Of a stretch of 64,000 nt of DNA, positions 1-7,536 are shown piece after piece (positions within the stretch are counted from its first letter, which is position 1; the number at the start of each line of letters is the position of its first letter). The notes beneath the pieces are model-generated. The model had not been told where the DNA came from and did no database searches. It saw only the letters and a list, made by a program, of their open reading frames with translations. The position numbers and the translations under genes were made by a program. The stretch is from positions 2,199,501-2,263,500 of the forward strand of contig NC_009615.1 of NCBI RefSeq assembly GCF_000012845.1, given 5' to 3'. The stretch comes from Parabacteroides distasonis ATCC 8503. Its GTDB lineage: Bacteria; Bacteroidota; Bacteroidia; Bacteroidales; Tannerellaceae.

Positions 1-1178
1 ACTGGCAGGTTGGCCAGGATCATCACACTCATCAGTATCTGATAATCACGGATCTTTCCCGTGGCCTGTACCGATACCCAAAGTGGACCTTGCAAAGCGT
101 CCAGCAAAGAGAGCAATATCATCAAGCGACAAAACGACACCGTATGCGCAGGTACCTCCCCCAACCACAGCGACAACACTTCCTCACAACAGATATACAG
201 AGGCAAAGAGATAGCGAACAACAGGAAATAAGAGTATTTCGAGGTACGCATGATCAAGTCGATGAAATAACAACGATCGCCTGACACATAGGATTTCACG
301 ATCTGAGGATTGAATGCTGTCTGGAAATTACTCACAAAACTATAGACCGCCGTTTGTACCTGATTGGCGATACCCATAGCAGCGTTCACCGTCACGCCGA
401 AAAAAAGATTCAACAAGATGTTCAATCCTTGCGAGGCTCCCATATTGGCTATTCCTCCAAACAGACTCCAGCCAGAGAAACCTAGCAACTCGCAGAACAA
501 CCCTTTATCCCAAAAGAAATGATAATGACATACTGCAAACGATCGCCTGCAATACAAATAATAACAAGCCAACACCAAAGCCAGTACGACAAACATCAAG
601 AACCCATAAAAGATCAAACGATCCCATGCGGTCCAAGTCAACAAATACACAATCAACAAACGAAACACGGCCTCAATCACACTGATATAAGCATAGAATG
701 ACATCCGCTCATGTGCGATAATGGCTGCGTTATAAGGAGCACGCATGATATTAACACAAGTGCCCAATATCGTAAATTGATATGTAAGTGTCACCGCCCA
801 TCCCCTATCCGCAGGATATTGGATGTAGCGTTCCAAAAACCACAACCCAGCAGTCTCCGCAAGTACGAACGTCAGCAACGCTATTCCTAGATGGATCGTG
901 ACACTGGCAGAGAACACGTGTTGGGTTGTCACCAAATCCCCACGTCCCAACTCATAATTCAAGAACCGTTGCGTGGAGGTGACCATGGCGTTATTGACAA
1001 ACGTAAAGAGTACAACTATTCCTCCCACCACGTTATAAATCCCGTAGTCCTCTACCCCCAGCATCTGTAATACAACTCGGCTGGTGTATAGCGTCACCCC
1101 CATGATCAAGAGCATACGTACATAGAGGAACAGCGTGTTCTTCGCTATCCGCTTATTATTCTCGGATATTGAATGCAT
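1..1178 (-). CDS. Polysaccharide flippase (Wzx/MATE-like), 3' end outside window
   Basis: Reading the minus strand from an ATG at 1178 gives an open frame of at least 392 codons that runs off the left edge. The protein is highly hydrophobic with many membrane segments and begins MHSISENNKRIAKNTLFLYV, followed by a segment typical of O-antigen and capsule repeat-unit flippases (TSRVVLQMLGVEDYGIYN). Such proteins move lipid-linked repeat units across the inner membrane. It lies 244 bp downstream of the UpxY-like antiterminator on the same strand, so it should be an early gene of a capsule or exopolysaccharide operon that continues to the left. The partial length prevents a finer family call. 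Confidence 0.82.
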   Translation of the reverse strand, partial: MHSISENNKRIAKNTLFLYVRMLLIMGVTLYTSRVVLQMLGVEDYGIYNVVGGIVVLFTFVNNAMVTSTQRFLNYELGRGDLVTTQHVFSASVTIHLGIALLTFVLAETAGLWFLERYIQYPADRGWAVTLTYQFTILGTCVNIMRAPYNAAIIAHERMSFYAYISVIEAVFRLLIVYLLTWTAWDRLIFYGFLMFVVLALVLACYYLYCRRSFAVCHYHFFWDKGLFCELLGFSGWSLFGGIANMGASQGLNILLNLFFGVTVNAAMGIANQVQTAVYSFVSNFQTAFNPQIVKSYVSGDRCYFIDLIMRTSKYSYFLLFAISLPLYICCEEVLSLWLGEVPAHTVSFCRLMILLSLLDALQGPLWVSVQATGKIRDYQILMSVMILANLP

Positions 1179-1339
1179 ATATCTTATTGAGAATTGGTAT
1201 CCTTCAAATTTAGAGCAACTGTAACACTCTTCAAATTCTCAAGCGTACAACTTTCTTGATTTGCACACAGCCTTCATACTGCTTGGATAGCCATCAAAAC
1301 GAACCACATAAAAAGCGTTAGCACTGACTTCGGTCACGC

Positions 1340-1408
1340 AGTATATATTCAAGGGAATATACAGTATATATCCGGATGCACATGTAGTATATATCCTCAA
1401 GAGACAGA
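1340..1408. repeat. Three tandem units, 23-bp period
   Basis: The core AGTATATAT starts at 1340, 1363 and 1386, exactly 23 bp apart, in the gap between the UpxY-like gene and the flippase gene. The rest of each unit is degenerate. It is in the transcribed leader region of the flippase if the two genes share an operon. Confidence 0.6.
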
Positions 1409-1422
1409 TAGGTAGATATATG

Positions 1423-1959
1423 TTATAGTAACCGAATATATTTAGGATCGACCTCTACAGCAGCAACCAACAGACCTGGTATCTCTACGATCAAACGTTT
1501 CACACGGGTCCCTCGTATAGAGAGTAAACGACCCTCGTAGCCATCCAGTGGACCACCCTCGATGCGGATCATGCGACCGTACATCGCAGGAGTTAATTCT
1601 TCCACCAAGAAATAACGTGGGGAATCATCGGAATGGACAGCACAGATAAAACGGTTCATCTCCGCATGGCCTACCGTCATCGGCTTACGGTAGCCACCAC
1701 GCAAATAACGATATTGGAGGGTACTGATCTCTTCTACGATTGGATCCATACAGGTACGGGTAGTATGGGCAAAAAGTAAATCGTGCAGAAGAGGAACCTC
1801 CTCACGAATCCGCTTACCCTTCCTCTCGACCAACCGCCAACGCATAGGAGTGAAAATCTCAATACCCTTTTCCTCTAGCAACCTATAGGCCGGGCGTTTA
1901 GCATTGGGACGGGTCAAGTCTCGCAATACGAACCAATCGTCTGTTAAAGGATATTCCAT
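1423..1959 (-). CDS. UpxY-family transcription antiterminator (NusG-like)
   Basis: This 178-aa protein has the NusG N-terminal type start (DDWFVLRDL) and a C-terminal KOW-like stretch (MIRIEGGPLDGYEGRLLSIRG is split here by position: roughly residues 128-150). In Bacteroidales, UpxY proteins are encoded first in capsule operons and prevent premature termination in the long operon leader. Here it is first in a minus-strand operon with a leader of about 240 nt and is followed by a flippase gene, which fits. No UpxZ-type gene is seen next to it. The family call rests on fold-level features and context. Confidence 0.82.
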   Translation of the reverse strand: MEYPLTDDWFVLRDLTRPNAKRPAYRLLEEKGIEIFTPMRWRLVERKGKRIREEVPLLHDLLFAHTTRTCMDPIVEEISTLQYRYLRGGYRKPMTVGHAEMNRFICAVHSDDSPRYFLVEELTPAMYGRMIRIEGGPLDGYEGRLLSIRGTRVKRLIVEIPGLLVAAVEVDPKYIRLL

Positions 1960-2202
1960 TGGATAAGGGATAATTCTTCTAATCCTGAAAGGATGTGTAT
2001 TTTCTTAATATCCAATCAGTTATACAATAGACTCTTGTAAGTTAGAAAGCGTATACTCTCTTTTCAAGACCTTTTGTTGCCATCGAAGCCAACTTGTTTT
2101 ACGCTCAAAAGACCCTATATTTAATACCGAGAAGGCATTTTTATAGCCTTTGAGCTATTTTGGCAAATAGGCTACTTGGCGAATAGCATTCGTTTCACGC
2201 CG

Positions 2203-2236
2203 CAAATATAGCAAAAAATAACCAAACACAAGCAAA
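2203..2236 (-). promoter_or_regulatory. Putative promoter of the UpxY-like gene
   Basis: On the minus strand, 2210-2203 reads TATATTTG, matching the Bacteroidetes -7 box TAnnTTTG. A TTTG that could serve as the -33 box lies at 2236-2233, with a spacer of 22 nt, slightly longer than the usual 19-21. Confidence 0.5.
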
Positions 2237-2267
2237 CATCAAGCCTTGTTTGTGTTTGGTTATTTTT
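2214..2267. repeat. 22-bp inverted repeat spanning the divergent promoters
   Basis: Arms 2214-2235 and 2246-2267 are complementary over 22 bp with one mismatch and enclose a 10-nt loop. Each arm carries the TTTG that would be the -33 box of one of the two outward-facing promoters. It is too compact to be an invertible promoter and has no coding role. Confidence 0.75.
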
Positions 2268-2278
2268 CACTACATTTG
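2249..2278 (+). promoter_or_regulatory. Putative dnaG promoter
   Basis: TTTG at 2249-2252 is followed after 18 nt by TACATTTG at 2271-2278, a good match to the Bacteroidetes -33/-7 pattern. The start codon of dnaG is 27 nt further on, with AGGAG at 2292-2296 acting as a plausible ribosome binding site. Confidence 0.6.
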
Positions 2279-2305
2279 TGTTCGCTAAAAAAGGAGTAAT
2301 TTAAA

Positions 2306-4423
2306 ATGATCGATCAACCTACCATAGACCGGATATTGGACGCGGCGAACATCGTGGATGTTGTCTCTGAATTCGTGACTCTTCGGAAACGAGGGATCAA
2401 CTATGTAGGATTATGCCCATTTCATTCGGACAAATCACCGTCTTTTTACGTATCCCCCTCAAAGAATATCTGTAAGTGTTTCGCTTGCGGAGAAGGTGGA
2501 ACCGCCGTTCACTTCATCATGAAGCATGAGCAACTCAGCTATTTCGACGCTTTACGCTTTCTGGCGAAAAAATACAATATAGAGATACAGGAACGGGAAC
2601 TTACCGAGAAAGAGAAACAAATCCGTAGCGACCGGGAAAGTATGCTTATCGTCAATAGTTGGGCGGGACAATACTTCTCTACTTTATTACATGAGCATGT
2701 TGAAGGGAAAAGCGTAGGTATGCGTTACTTTGCCGAGCGAGGATTGAGGGAAGATATCATCCGTAAATTCCAGCTCGGGTATAGCTTGGACCAGCGGGAT
2801 GCTTTATACAAAACCGCTATAAAAGCAGGTTATAAAAAGGAATTCCTCGAGAAAACCGGTTTAGTTATCGCTTATGATAATGGAAACGTGAACGATCGTT
2901 TTCGGGGACGTGTCATCTTTCCCGTCCATACGCTAAGCGGAAAGGTCGTGGCATTCGGCGGACGTGTATTGAAAAAGGACGAGAAGACCGCGAAGTACGT
3001 AAACTCTCCCGAAAGCGAGATTTATCATAAGAGTAACGAGCTTTACGGCATCTATTTCGCCAAGCAAGCAATCATGAAACAGGATCGCTGTTTCTTGGTG
3101 GAAGGATATATGGACGTGATCGGTATGCACCAAGTGGGCGTAGAAAACGTGGTTGCCTCCTCGGGTACGGCGCTCACGCAAGGGCAAATCCGGCTCATAC
3201 ATCGTTTCACGAATAATATCACGGTATTATACGATGGAGACGCCGCCGGAATCAAAGCGGCCCTCCGGGGTATCGATATGTTATTGGAAGAAGGGATGAA
3301 CGTCAAGGTCGTGCTTCTTCCGGCGGGAGAAGATCCGGACTCGTTTGCCCGTAGCCATAGCGCGAGCGAGTTCGCAGAGTTTATCAGCCAGAACGAGACG
3401 GATTTCATCCGTTTCAAGACAAAGTTACTATTGGCGGAAGCGGGGGGCGATCCGATCAAACGTTCCGCCCTGATCTCGGATATTATCCGTACGGTAGCGA
3501 TCATACCTGATAATATCGCTCGCTCCGTGTATATCCGGGAATGTAGTACGACCATGGAGATAGACGAGCAAGTCTTACTCAACGAGGTCAATAAGATCCG
3601 TCTCAACAAGGAAGAGAACCAAGCGGCTAAATCCGTAAGGAATACACCGCCCGTTCAATCTCCCGTCAATACGATTCCGGAGTATCCGGATTTCCCCGGC
3701 TACCAACCGTATACACCGGAAGAGGCGAATACCCTTCCTCCGGAAAATATTCCGCCTCCACCGCCCGAGGACTATATTCCGGAAGAGGAAGCGGGTCCGC
3801 CCCCTACTCCTCCATACGAGGTTCCGACGGCTCCCAACATACAGGTCCAACCGAAACGCTCTCCTTTCGAGGCTTACGAATTGGCTCTTTTACGCTATAT
3901 CGTACGATACGGCGAACGTGTCCTCTATGACTACGTAGATGAGGAGACCAACGAGCATGTTATCATGCGGGTCGCCGATTATATCCGTTTCGATCTGGAA
4001 CGTGATGACCTTACGTTTTATACGCCGACCTTCAAGCAAATGTTGGACGAGGCTGCCGAGCATTGCCAGAACGAGGGTTTTATGGCCACTCGTTATTTCC
4101 TTGCCCATCCGGACCCGAACATCAGCCGGCTTGCCGCCAACCTTATCAGCGATAAGTACCAGCTTAGTAAATATCATACGAAGTTCAGGGAACTGGAGCA
4201 AGAAGAAGATAAATTGGATTACTTGGTACCCCGGGAAATCTATTCTATGAAAGATGCCTATATCCTCTATAAGATAAAGGATATCCAAGCGAAAATCAAA
4301 GAGGCTCAAAACAAGGGAGACATGGAGCTGATCTTTGATTTAATGAAACAGAATGCCCACCTCAACGAGATCAAGAACGTGCTCTGCAAAGAGCTGGGTG
4401 AGCGTATCGTATTAAAAATGTAA
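2306..4423 (+). CDS. dnaG: DNA primase
   Basis: DnaG makes RNA primers for replication. The 705-aa protein has the CHC2 zinc finger (C37, H40, C58, C61), the primase core and a TOPRIM domain with EGYMDV near residue 266 and the metal-binding DGD near 310. A linker of about 70 residues rich in Pro and Glu (about 448-518) separates the core from the C-terminal helicase-binding region; this makes the protein longer than E. coli DnaG (581 aa). It is read divergently from the capsule locus and is followed after 13 bp by an ABC transporter gene pair. Confidence 0.97.
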   Translation: MIDQPTIDRILDAANIVDVVSEFVTLRKRGINYVGLCPFHSDKSPSFYVSPSKNICKCFACGEGGTAVHFIMKHEQLSYFDALRFLAKKYNIEIQERELTEKEKQIRSDRESMLIVNSWAGQYFSTLLHEHVEGKSVGMRYFAERGLREDIIRKFQLGYSLDQRDALYKTAIKAGYKKEFLEKTGLVIAYDNGNVNDRFRGRVIFPVHTLSGKVVAFGGRVLKKDEKTAKYVNSPESEIYHKSNELYGIYFAKQAIMKQDRCFLVEGYMDVIGMHQVGVENVVASSGTALTQGQIRLIHRFTNNITVLYDGDAAGIKAALRGIDMLLEEGMNVKVVLLPAGEDPDSFARSHSASEFAEFISQNETDFIRFKTKLLLAEAGGDPIKRSALISDIIRTVAIIPDNIARSVYIRECSTTMEIDEQVLLNEVNKIRLNKEENQAAKSVRNTPPVQSPVNTIPEYPDFPGYQPYTPEEANTLPPENIPPPPPEDYIPEEEAGPPPTPPYEVPTAPNIQVQPKRSPFEAYELALLRYIVRYGERVLYDYVDEETNEHVIMRVADYIRFDLERDDLTFYTPTFKQMLDEAAEHCQNEGFMATRYFLAHPDPNISRLAANLISDKYQLSKYHTKFRELEQEEDKLDYLVPREIYSMKDAYILYKIKDIQAKIKEAQNKGDMELIFDLMKQNAHLNEIKNVLCKELGERIVLKM

Positions 4424-4436
4424 TAAAAAAACATCT

Positions 4437-5309
4437 ATGAATTTCCTTGAGACAGAAAACGTGGTAAAACAGTACGCCGGGCATCTGGCGCTGAACAAGG
4501 TAAGTATCCAAGTTCCTCAAGGAACAATCTTTGGATTACTGGGGCCTAACGGAGCGGGCAAGACGACCTTGATCCGGATCATCAACCGGATTACGGCACC
4601 GGATAGCGGAATCGTTCGCTTCAACGGCCATGAATCCAGCCCGGAAGACATCTACCAGATCGGTTATTTGCCGGAAGAGAGAGGGTTGTATAAAAAGATG
4701 AAAGTCGGGGAGCAGGCGATCTATCTGGCACAATTGAAAGGTCTCTCCTACCCAGAGGCACGCAGTCGTTTGACCCGTTGGTTCGAGAAATTTGACATCA
4801 TGCCTTGGTGGAATCGCAAACTGGAAGAGCTGTCGAAAGGTATGCAGCAGAAAGTACAGTTCATCATTACCGTGATACACGAACCCGAGCTATTGATCTT
4901 TGACGAGCCATTTAGCGGATTCGATCCGGTCAACGCCGATCGCCTTAAACAAGAGATATTGGAATTGAAGGCAGCCGGACATACCATTATATTCTCAACT
5001 CACAACATGTCCTCCGTTGAGGAGATTTGTGACGAGATTGCTTTAATCAATCGCTCTGAGGTCGTCCTGTCCGGCAATGTCAAGGAGGTACGGGAACGGT
5101 TTAAGAGTAATACCTATATATTAAATGTACGCAAGGAGACTGGAGGTATTGAGGAGTTAAGGATACGCAAGGAAGAAAATATCAGTAACTCCGATTGGCT
5201 TACCCGGCTGGCGTCCCAATATGAGATTCTTTCCTTCACGGAGGAGATCCCTTCTATGAATGACATTTTTATCAACACCGTTTCCGGTACAAACACATCA
5301 AAGGTATGA
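4437..5309 (+). CDS. ABC transporter ATP-binding protein (NatA-like)
   Basis: This 290-aa protein is a cytoplasmic ATPase of the ABC-2 exporter class. Walker A GPNGAGKT lies near residues 36-43, the signature LSKGMQQK near 132 and Walker B LLIFDEP near 152. The C-terminal extension of about 80 residues is typical of NatA-type subunits. Its stop codon overlaps the start of the permease gene by 4 bp (ATGA), so the two are translationally coupled and work as one exporter. The substrate cannot be told from sequence; NatAB relatives move sodium or other small ions and drugs. Confidence 0.9.
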   Translation: MNFLETENVVKQYAGHLALNKVSIQVPQGTIFGLLGPNGAGKTTLIRIINRITAPDSGIVRFNGHESSPEDIYQIGYLPEERGLYKKMKVGEQAIYLAQLKGLSYPEARSRLTRWFEKFDIMPWWNRKLEELSKGMQQKVQFIITVIHEPELLIFDEPFSGFDPVNADRLKQEILELKAAGHTIIFSTHNMSSVEEICDEIALINRSEVVLSGNVKEVRERFKSNTYILNVRKETGGIEELRIRKEENISNSDWLTRLASQYEILSFTEEIPSMNDIFINTVSGTNTSKV

Positions 5310-6622
5310 GCAAAATTGGATTAATCATCAAACGGGAATATCTCCGGAGAGTAAGTAAAAAGTCATTTATCCTGCTCACGTTCCTCACACCGTTTCTATT
5401 CGCTGCACTTGCGTTCGTCCCCCTATGGCTCTCTTCCATCAAGGGAGATGAGGTTCATACAGTCGCCATACTCGACGCCACCGGCAAATACGCCCCGTTG
5501 TTCGAGGATACGGAAAGCTATCGTTTTATCAACGGCGACAAAGATATGGATAAGTACAGGCAAATGTCGGAAAAGGAGATATTCGCATTTCTCAACATCT
5601 CCGACGACTTGCAGAAAAATCCGAAAAACGCAACCCTCTATTCCAAGAAACAAATCCCGGCGGATTTGAGCCGACTCGTCAATATGACATTAAAGAAGCA
5701 GATAGAGAGTGACAAACTGGCAACATTCAATATCCCCAATCTACAAGAGATCATAAAAGAAAGTAAAGTAGATTTCAACATACAAACGATCAAATGGGGG
5801 GATGACGGAAGCGAAAAGCAATCCTCGTCCGTAGTGGCATCCATAACCGGAGTAATTTTCACCATGCTTATCTATATGTTCATCCTAATCTATGGAGGAA
5901 TGGTCATGCAAGGGGTTATGGAAGAAAAGACGAACCGGATCATCGAGATTATGATCTCGTCCGTCAAACCTTTCGACTTAATGATGGGTAAAATTATAGG
6001 AATCGGTTTTGTCGGGCTTACGCAAGTATTCCTTTGGGCGGTTATGACCTTTATTCTCATCACCGGGGGAACTTTCTTTTTGGGAGGAGGTATGGAAAGC
6101 GAGATCTTGCAATCAAGCATGGCACTTAACACAACCCCTAACATGACGGTTATCGCAGCCCAGCAGCCGGCAAATGAATGGATAGAGATGCTTCATACGA
6201 TTAACTTCACCGAGATAGGCATCTTGTTTATCGCTTATTTCATAGGCGGCTACTTATTATATTCTTCTTTATTCGCCGCTATCGGATCAGCTGTAGACGG
6301 CCAAGAAGACACGCAACAATTCATGCTACCAGTCACGCTTCTTTTGGTTTTCGCCCTCTATGCGGGGATCTATAGCATGGAAAACCCTGACGGACCATTA
6401 GCTTTCTGGTGCTCCATGATCCCCTTCACTTCTCCGATCGTCATGATGGTCCGGGTGCCATTCGAGGTGCCTTTGTGGGAAATACTACTTTCCATTGGAT
6501 TTTTGTATATATCATCCATCGGTTTTACTTGGTTTTCCGCCAAAATATACCGTGTAGGCATTCTCATGTATGGTAAGAAACCTAGTATAAAGGAGATGTC
6601 CAAATGGCTTCGTTACAAATAA
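5306..6622 (+). CDS. ABC-2 family permease (NatB-like)
   Basis: This 438-aa membrane protein has one N-terminal membrane helix (about residues 20-42), an extracytoplasmic domain of about 150 residues, then a motif region GGMVMQGVMEEKTNRIIEI typical of NatB/ABC-2 permeases and about five further helices. It pairs with the ATPase encoded immediately upstream. A strong terminator follows at 6641-6681. Confidence 0.9.
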   Translation: MSKIGLIIKREYLRRVSKKSFILLTFLTPFLFAALAFVPLWLSSIKGDEVHTVAILDATGKYAPLFEDTESYRFINGDKDMDKYRQMSEKEIFAFLNISDDLQKNPKNATLYSKKQIPADLSRLVNMTLKKQIESDKLATFNIPNLQEIIKESKVDFNIQTIKWGDDGSEKQSSSVVASITGVIFTMLIYMFILIYGGMVMQGVMEEKTNRIIEIMISSVKPFDLMMGKIIGIGFVGLTQVFLWAVMTFILITGGTFFLGGGMESEILQSSMALNTTPNMTVIAAQQPANEWIEMLHTINFTEIGILFIAYFIGGYLLYSSLFAAIGSAVDGQEDTQQFMLPVTLLLVFALYAGIYSMENPDGPLAFWCSMIPFTSPIVMMVRVPFEVPLWEILLSIGFLYISSIGFTWFSAKIYRVGILMYGKKPSIKEMSKWLRYK

Positions 6623-6640
6623 AAACATGATAACTACAAC

Positions 6641-6681
6641 AAAAAAGCCTCGCTACTCTTATCGAATAACGAGGCTTTTTT
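6641..6681. terminator. Bidirectional terminator
   Basis: Perfect 12-bp arms AAAAAAGCCTCG (6641-6652) and CGAGGCTTTTTT (6670-6681) form a GC-core hairpin with T-tracts in both directions. It sits between the ABC operon (+) and the convergent tRNA-Gln pair (-). Confidence 0.9.
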
Positions 6682-6684
6682 ATG

Positions 6685-6755
6685 TTGTTCTACCTGGATT
6701 CGAACCAGGACAAACAGGACCAGAATCTGTTGTGCTACCATTACACCATAGAACA
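6685..6755 (-). tRNA. tRNA-Gln (CTG), copy 1
   Basis: The minus strand folds into a 71-nt cloverleaf: acceptor stem TGTTCTA/TAGAACA, D stem GTG/CAC, T loop GTTCGAAT flanked by CCAGG/CCAGG-complement, and an anticodon loop TTCTGGT with anticodon CTG. The last pair of the anticodon stem is an A-C mismatch. CCA is not encoded. It is identical to the copy 104 bp away. Confidence 0.93.
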
Positions 6756-6788
6756 ATCTCTACAAAATTGTCAAGTAAACTTTAAACG

Positions 6789-6859
6789 TTGTTCTACCTG
6801 GATTCGAACCAGGACAAACAGGACCAGAATCTGTTGTGCTACCATTACACCATAGAACA
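6789..6859 (-). tRNA. tRNA-Gln (CTG), copy 2
   Basis: This is an exact repeat of the tRNA-Gln at 6685-6755 with the same anticodon CTG. It lies upstream of that copy on the minus strand, so both may be processed from one transcript. The spacer between them is 33 bp. Confidence 0.93.
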
Positions 6860-6951
6860 ATATTTAACAAATCACCAACTCTCTTGTTAGCGAGTGCAAA
6901 GGTATATACTTTTTCAAAATTTGCAAATAAACCTTCGAAAAAAATGTCCAG

Positions 6952-7019
6952 AAAAAACACGTACGTCTTTCGGATAAAACACGTACATGTTTTCTCAAAA
7001 AGACGTACGTGTTTTTTTA
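6952..7019. repeat. Three 22-bp tandem units forming a cruciform-type palindrome
   Basis: Units begin at 6954, 6976 and 6998 and share the core ACGTAC. The outer units are in addition perfect 19-bp inverted repeats of each other (6952-6970 and 6999-7017), and the middle unit is itself nearly palindromic. The array lies between the tRNA-Gln pair (-) and rsfS (+). A second array with the same core is at 57719-57784. Confidence 0.85.
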
Positions 7020-7108
7020 AAAGCTTATAACGATCGAGGAGATAGTCTCAAACAAGGTATTACACATATATTAATGAAAGAAAAAGACGTATGTAACGAA
7101 TTAAGAAG

Positions 7109-7116
7109 TATATTTG
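7109..7116 (+). promoter_or_regulatory. Putative rsfS/ftsH promoter (-7 box)
   Basis: TATATTTG followed by GCGAC matches the Bacteroidetes TAnnTTTG box, 30 nt before the rsfS start codon. Confidence 0.5.
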
Positions 7117-7146
7117 CGACTTGGAAAATTATATCAATAGAAATAA

Positions 7147-7506
7147 ATGGATCAAACAAAAGAATTAGTAAAAACGATTGTTGAAGGCCTTCAAGAAAAA
7201 AGAGGCAAAAATATTGTAACAGTAGATTTAAGCCAGACTTCTGGTGCCATTTGTCAATATATGGTTATTTGTGAGGGAAACACTCCTACCCAAGTTTCTG
7301 CTTTATCCGATTCCGTATGGGATTTCGCACGCAAGAATGCAAATGAGAAGCCTTTGTCTATTGACGGTACACAGGGCGCTCAATGGATCGGCATGGATTA
7401 TGGCACGGTTCTTGTACATATATTCTTGCCGGAACAACGTGCATTTTATAACTTGGAGAACCTTTGGGCAGACTCGAAGGTTATACAAGTACCTAACATT
7501 GATTAA
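7147..7506 (+). CDS. rsfS: Ribosome silencing factor RsfS
   Basis: RsfS binds ribosomal protein L14 and blocks joining of the subunits in poor growth conditions. The 119-aa length and the family features (VTVDLSQTSGAICQYMVICEG near residue 24 onward is the DUF143 core, and QWIGMDYGTVLVHIF near 88) match the family well. The gene is 30 bp upstream of ftsH on the same strand, the usual order in Bacteroidales, and both are probably transcribed from the promoter at 7109. Confidence 0.93.
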   Translation: MDQTKELVKTIVEGLQEKRGKNIVTVDLSQTSGAICQYMVICEGNTPTQVSALSDSVWDFARKNANEKPLSIDGTQGAQWIGMDYGTVLVHIFLPEQRAFYNLENLWADSKVIQVPNID

Positions 7507-7536
7507 GCCGGTCTAAATATTTGATGATAATCTCTT

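Larger units (their letters stand above)
1960..2305. other. Divergent upxY/dnaG intergenic region with long upxY leader
   Basis: No gene is visible in these 346 bp. The region holds two back-to-back promoters inside a near-perfect inverted repeat (listed separately) and a roughly 240-nt untranslated leader for the UpxY-like gene. Within the leader, short complementary segments (7 bp at 2103-2109 with 2149-2155, and 5 bp at 2145-2149 with 2168-2172) could form alternative RNA hairpins, as expected for a leader controlled by antitermination. These hairpins are weak and are inference. Confidence 0.5.

Noticed and set aside
2214..2267. Inverted repeat near a capsule operon as an invertible promoter
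   Set aside because: Only 10 bp lie between the arms, and the promoter boxes fall in or outside the arms, so inversion would change nothing useful.
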